In this document: positions 8,401 through 9,149 of the stretch, one piece after another
How positions within the stretch are numbered: the stretch's first letter is position 1
How the letters are laid out: each line of letters begins with the position of its first letter
From: Nitriliruptoraceae bacterium
Lineage (GTDB): Bacteria; Actinomycetota; Nitriliruptoria; Nitriliruptorales; Nitriliruptoraceae
Direction: 5' to 3'
DNA: 9,149 nucleotides
Assembly: GCA_007120565.1 (NCBI GenBank)
Contig: SKNK01000263.1
Span: forward strand, 1-9,149
The notes under the pieces: model-generated
What the model was told of the DNA's origin: nothing
The model's input: the letters and a program-made list of their open reading frames with translations, nothing else
Databases searched by the model: none
Made by a program: the position numbers and the translations under genes

Positions 8401-8993
8401 TGTTCGCCGCCGGTTTCCGTGACCACGCCATCGGCACGATCCTCGGCATCGACGACAACACCGGGGCCGGAGGCGCCAACGTCTGGACCCACGACCTGCT
8501 CCGCACGCTCATGGATGTCGACCATCCCGGCGAGACGCGCTTCGCCCGCAACCCGTTCCGTGAGCTTCCCGACGGCGCCGGTATGCGCGTGTCCGTCAGG
8601 CGCACGATGCGGGTAGGGGATCAGGACGGCACGCCACTCGAGGACCTCGGCGTCACGCCCGACGTCCGGCACCACATGACCCGGGAGGACGTACTGCACG
8701 GCAACCAGGACCTGCTCGACGCCGCAGGAGCGCTCCTTGCCGGAGCTACCGTCCACCGGCTCGGGGTGGAGATCGAGGAGCTCGCCGGCGGGGTACTCGA
8801 GCTGACGATCCACACCCAGAACGTCGACCGAGTGGACGTCTGGCTCGACGATCGCCCGGCCGCATCCATCGACATCACCTCGGCGGTCACCAACCATCGA
8901 CTTCGCCCACCCGTCTCCTCACCCGATGCGGTTGAACTCCGGGGTCACCTCGAGGACACCCCCGTCGCGCTCTACCGCCTGGCCCTGACGTGA
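5403..8993 (+). CDS. Amidohydrolase - S41 serine peptidase fusion protein
   Basis: A 1196-residue two-enzyme protein. Residues 1-378 form an amidohydrolase. After an N-terminal beta segment come LHNH (His69, His71), HLAE (His197), GIH (His230) and GSDW (Asp281), then IEPGKRADLIVV (334-345). These are the metal ligands of the mononuclear, deaminase-like amidohydrolases (HutI/AtzA type), all present. Residues about 385-560 are an unrecognised middle region. Residues about 565-1112 resemble an S41 (C-terminal-processing/tricorn-type) peptidase: RDLHTNY (645-651), a PDZ-like segment (about 693-770), LIIDVRGNGGG (888-898), TNALCYSATDMFAAGF (990-1005) with Ser996 the likely nucleophile, and LEDLGVTPDV (1079-1088). 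Residues about 1115-1196 look like a beta-sandwich tail. There is no signal peptide, so it is probably cytoplasmic, unlike typical CtpA. The start is set by AGGAGG. The substrate is unknown; cleavage of a peptide followed by hydrolysis of the product is only a guess. Confidence 0.85.
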   Translation: MSGPQTYVLDARVVTMNEDHEVLAPGRVYVRDAHIEAVEPADAPAPDGFADAPILRTGGTLFPGLIELHNHLAYNVLPLWQVPRRYGNRGQWGSRNPDYRARVSGPMGVLGTVGGYIEAVVRYVEAKCLLAGVTTSQGIALYSNAGARRYFRGKVRNVEQPLADELPAANTRIADVEAEHAAGFRERLERSSCLLLHLAEGVDDVARSHFRALRIDERRWAITDSLAGIHCAGLRGRDFATLRSRGGTMVWSPMSNLLLYGQTTDIERAFRERVRMALGSDWSPSGSKNLLSEMKVAWIVAQQLDAGIEARDILAMATIDAARILKWDRSLGSIEPGKRADLIVVHGRQGDPYRHLIEARETSITLAIIDGRARYGQPRLMEQLSSHGGEALDVGGSSRILDLTDEAADPIIGELSLGEARDRLLDGMRRLPELARRMDDGSLTGALLGATSTTEPGSWFLELDHEPMPGFSARPHLPFDGAATGIYPEVVLGAPLADILEPMELDPLTVVDDGEYWARLADSPNLPEYLLAELPPLYGERPRQPTARAAAPLPAAEGTQEPRTLSGFLATVPSRLSSADRERLLEQAMVLLGETYVHLDLKRAMHAVEPIQRLRLLRYRLARGEERLTDLEFHRELASIFASVRDLHTNYLLPSPFRERTAFLPFLIERFHEGGEARYLVSHILDDVAHPRFVVGVEVTHWNGVPIERVIAANAKIQGGSNRAAALARGLDALTIRPLIRSQPPDEDWVVVGYRGLDGVEREERWDWLVWAPPGNIGVDPDDAASAGRSTALGYDLQTDAVNQAKKVLYAPDAFALEQAMGITTARRVAVSDRDVATSMPTVFRARAVETASGTFAYVRIFTFNVGDADAFVDEFTRLVDDLPADGLIIDVRGNGGGLILAAEQLLQVFTPREITPSRAQFITTPLMLDLCERHAPSPLDPSFDLGGWIDSMQQAVTTGAMYSQALAITDPAAANQVGQTFQGPVVLITNALCYSATDMFAAGFRDHAIGTILGIDDNTGAGGANVWTHDLLRTLMDVDHPGETRFARNPFRELPDGAGMRVSVRRTMRVGDQDGTPLEDLGVTPDVRHHMTREDVLHGNQDLLDAAGALLAGATVHRLGVEIEELAGGVLELTIHTQNVDRVDVWLDDRPAASIDITSAVTNHRLRPPVSSPDAVELRGHLEDTPVALYRLALT

Positions 8994-9074
8994 GGGCAGG
9001 CGGCTAGCTGGGATCACCGCAAGGGTCGACCGGAGATGGAGTTACGTTCGCTGCGGTAGCGTGCGCCGCATCCC
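8994..9074 (+). other. Short intergenic spacer between the fusion gene and tRNA-Val
   Basis: Eighty-one bases follow the TGA. I see no strong hairpin with a T-run, so no intrinsic terminator for the upstream operon can be supported. The segment probably carries the tRNA promoter. A short inverted repeat, TGCGG (9052-9056) and CCGCA (9066-9070), flanks the candidate -10. Confidence 0.4.
9057..9062 (+). promoter_or_regulatory. Candidate -10 element of tRNA-Val
   Basis: TAGCGT fits the loose TAnnnT actinobacterial -10 and lies 12 bases before the mature tRNA 5' end, a distance that would give a short leader. No good -35 is visible 16-19 bases upstream, so this is weak support. Confidence 0.3.
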
Positions 9075-9148
9075 GGGCGGGTAGCTCAGATGGCAAGAGC
9101 GCCTCGTTTACACCGAGGAGGCCGGGGGTTCGAGCCCCTCCCCGCCCA
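9075..9148 (+). tRNA. tRNA-Val (anticodon TAC)
   Basis: A full cloverleaf can be folded by eye. The acceptor stem is GGGCGGG (9075-9081) with CCCGCCC (9141-9147). The D stem is GCTC with GAGC. The anticodon stem is CCTCG with CGAGG around loop TTTACAC (9107-9113). A five-base variable loop follows. The T stem is GGGGG with CCCTC (one G-T pair) around TTCGAGC. The discriminator is A at 9148. Anticodon TAC (9109-9111) reads GTA and GTG valine codons. The window stops one base later, so a CCA end is neither shown nor excluded. Confidence 0.95.
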
Positions 9149-9149
9149 C

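Noticed and set aside
8983..9010. Possible terminator around the stop of the fusion gene
   Set aside because: The short imperfect complementarity (CCTG/CAGG) has no stable stem and no following T-run.

Overview
The window is GC-rich with G/C-dominated third codon positions, clear Shine-Dalgarno sites and GTG as well as ATG starts. This suits a high-GC actinomycete-like bacterium (Actinomycetota). I cannot place it below phylum from the sequence alone. It holds five protein genes and one tRNA gene, with almost no free intergenic space. I see no insertion sequence, transposase, CRISPR array, integrase or phage gene.

Layout. (1) 19-1377, plus: a cytoplasmic alpha/beta-hydrolase-like protein with a GHSFGG nucleophile elbow. 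(2) 1374-3322, minus: a two-gene unit, a secreted acidic lipoprotein with an IPT/TIG-like domain followed by a five-helix membrane protein. Its last stop codon overlaps the stop of gene 1 head-on. (3) 3323-3588: the divergent intergenic region, the only place in the window where two promoters face away from each other. (4) 3589-8993, plus: a tightly coupled two-gene unit. It encodes a 600-residue protein made of two diverged copies of a uracil-DNA-glycosylase-superfamily-like module, then a 1196-residue fusion of a metal-dependent amidohydrolase and an S41-type serine peptidase. (5) 9075-9148, plus: tRNA-Val(TAC), ending one base before the window does.

How the parts may work together is inference. 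The lipoprotein and the membrane protein would both present globular domains outside the membrane. The three plus-strand proteins have no visible signal peptides and should be cytoplasmic. They comprise a serine hydrolase, a paired UDG-fold protein, and a fusion with two hydrolytic active sites that both look intact. Nothing in the window ties them to a known pathway. The strongest points for follow-up are the tandem UDG-like architecture with its own conserved flanking motifs, the amidohydrolase-S41 fusion coupled to it, and whether these genes travel together in other genomes.
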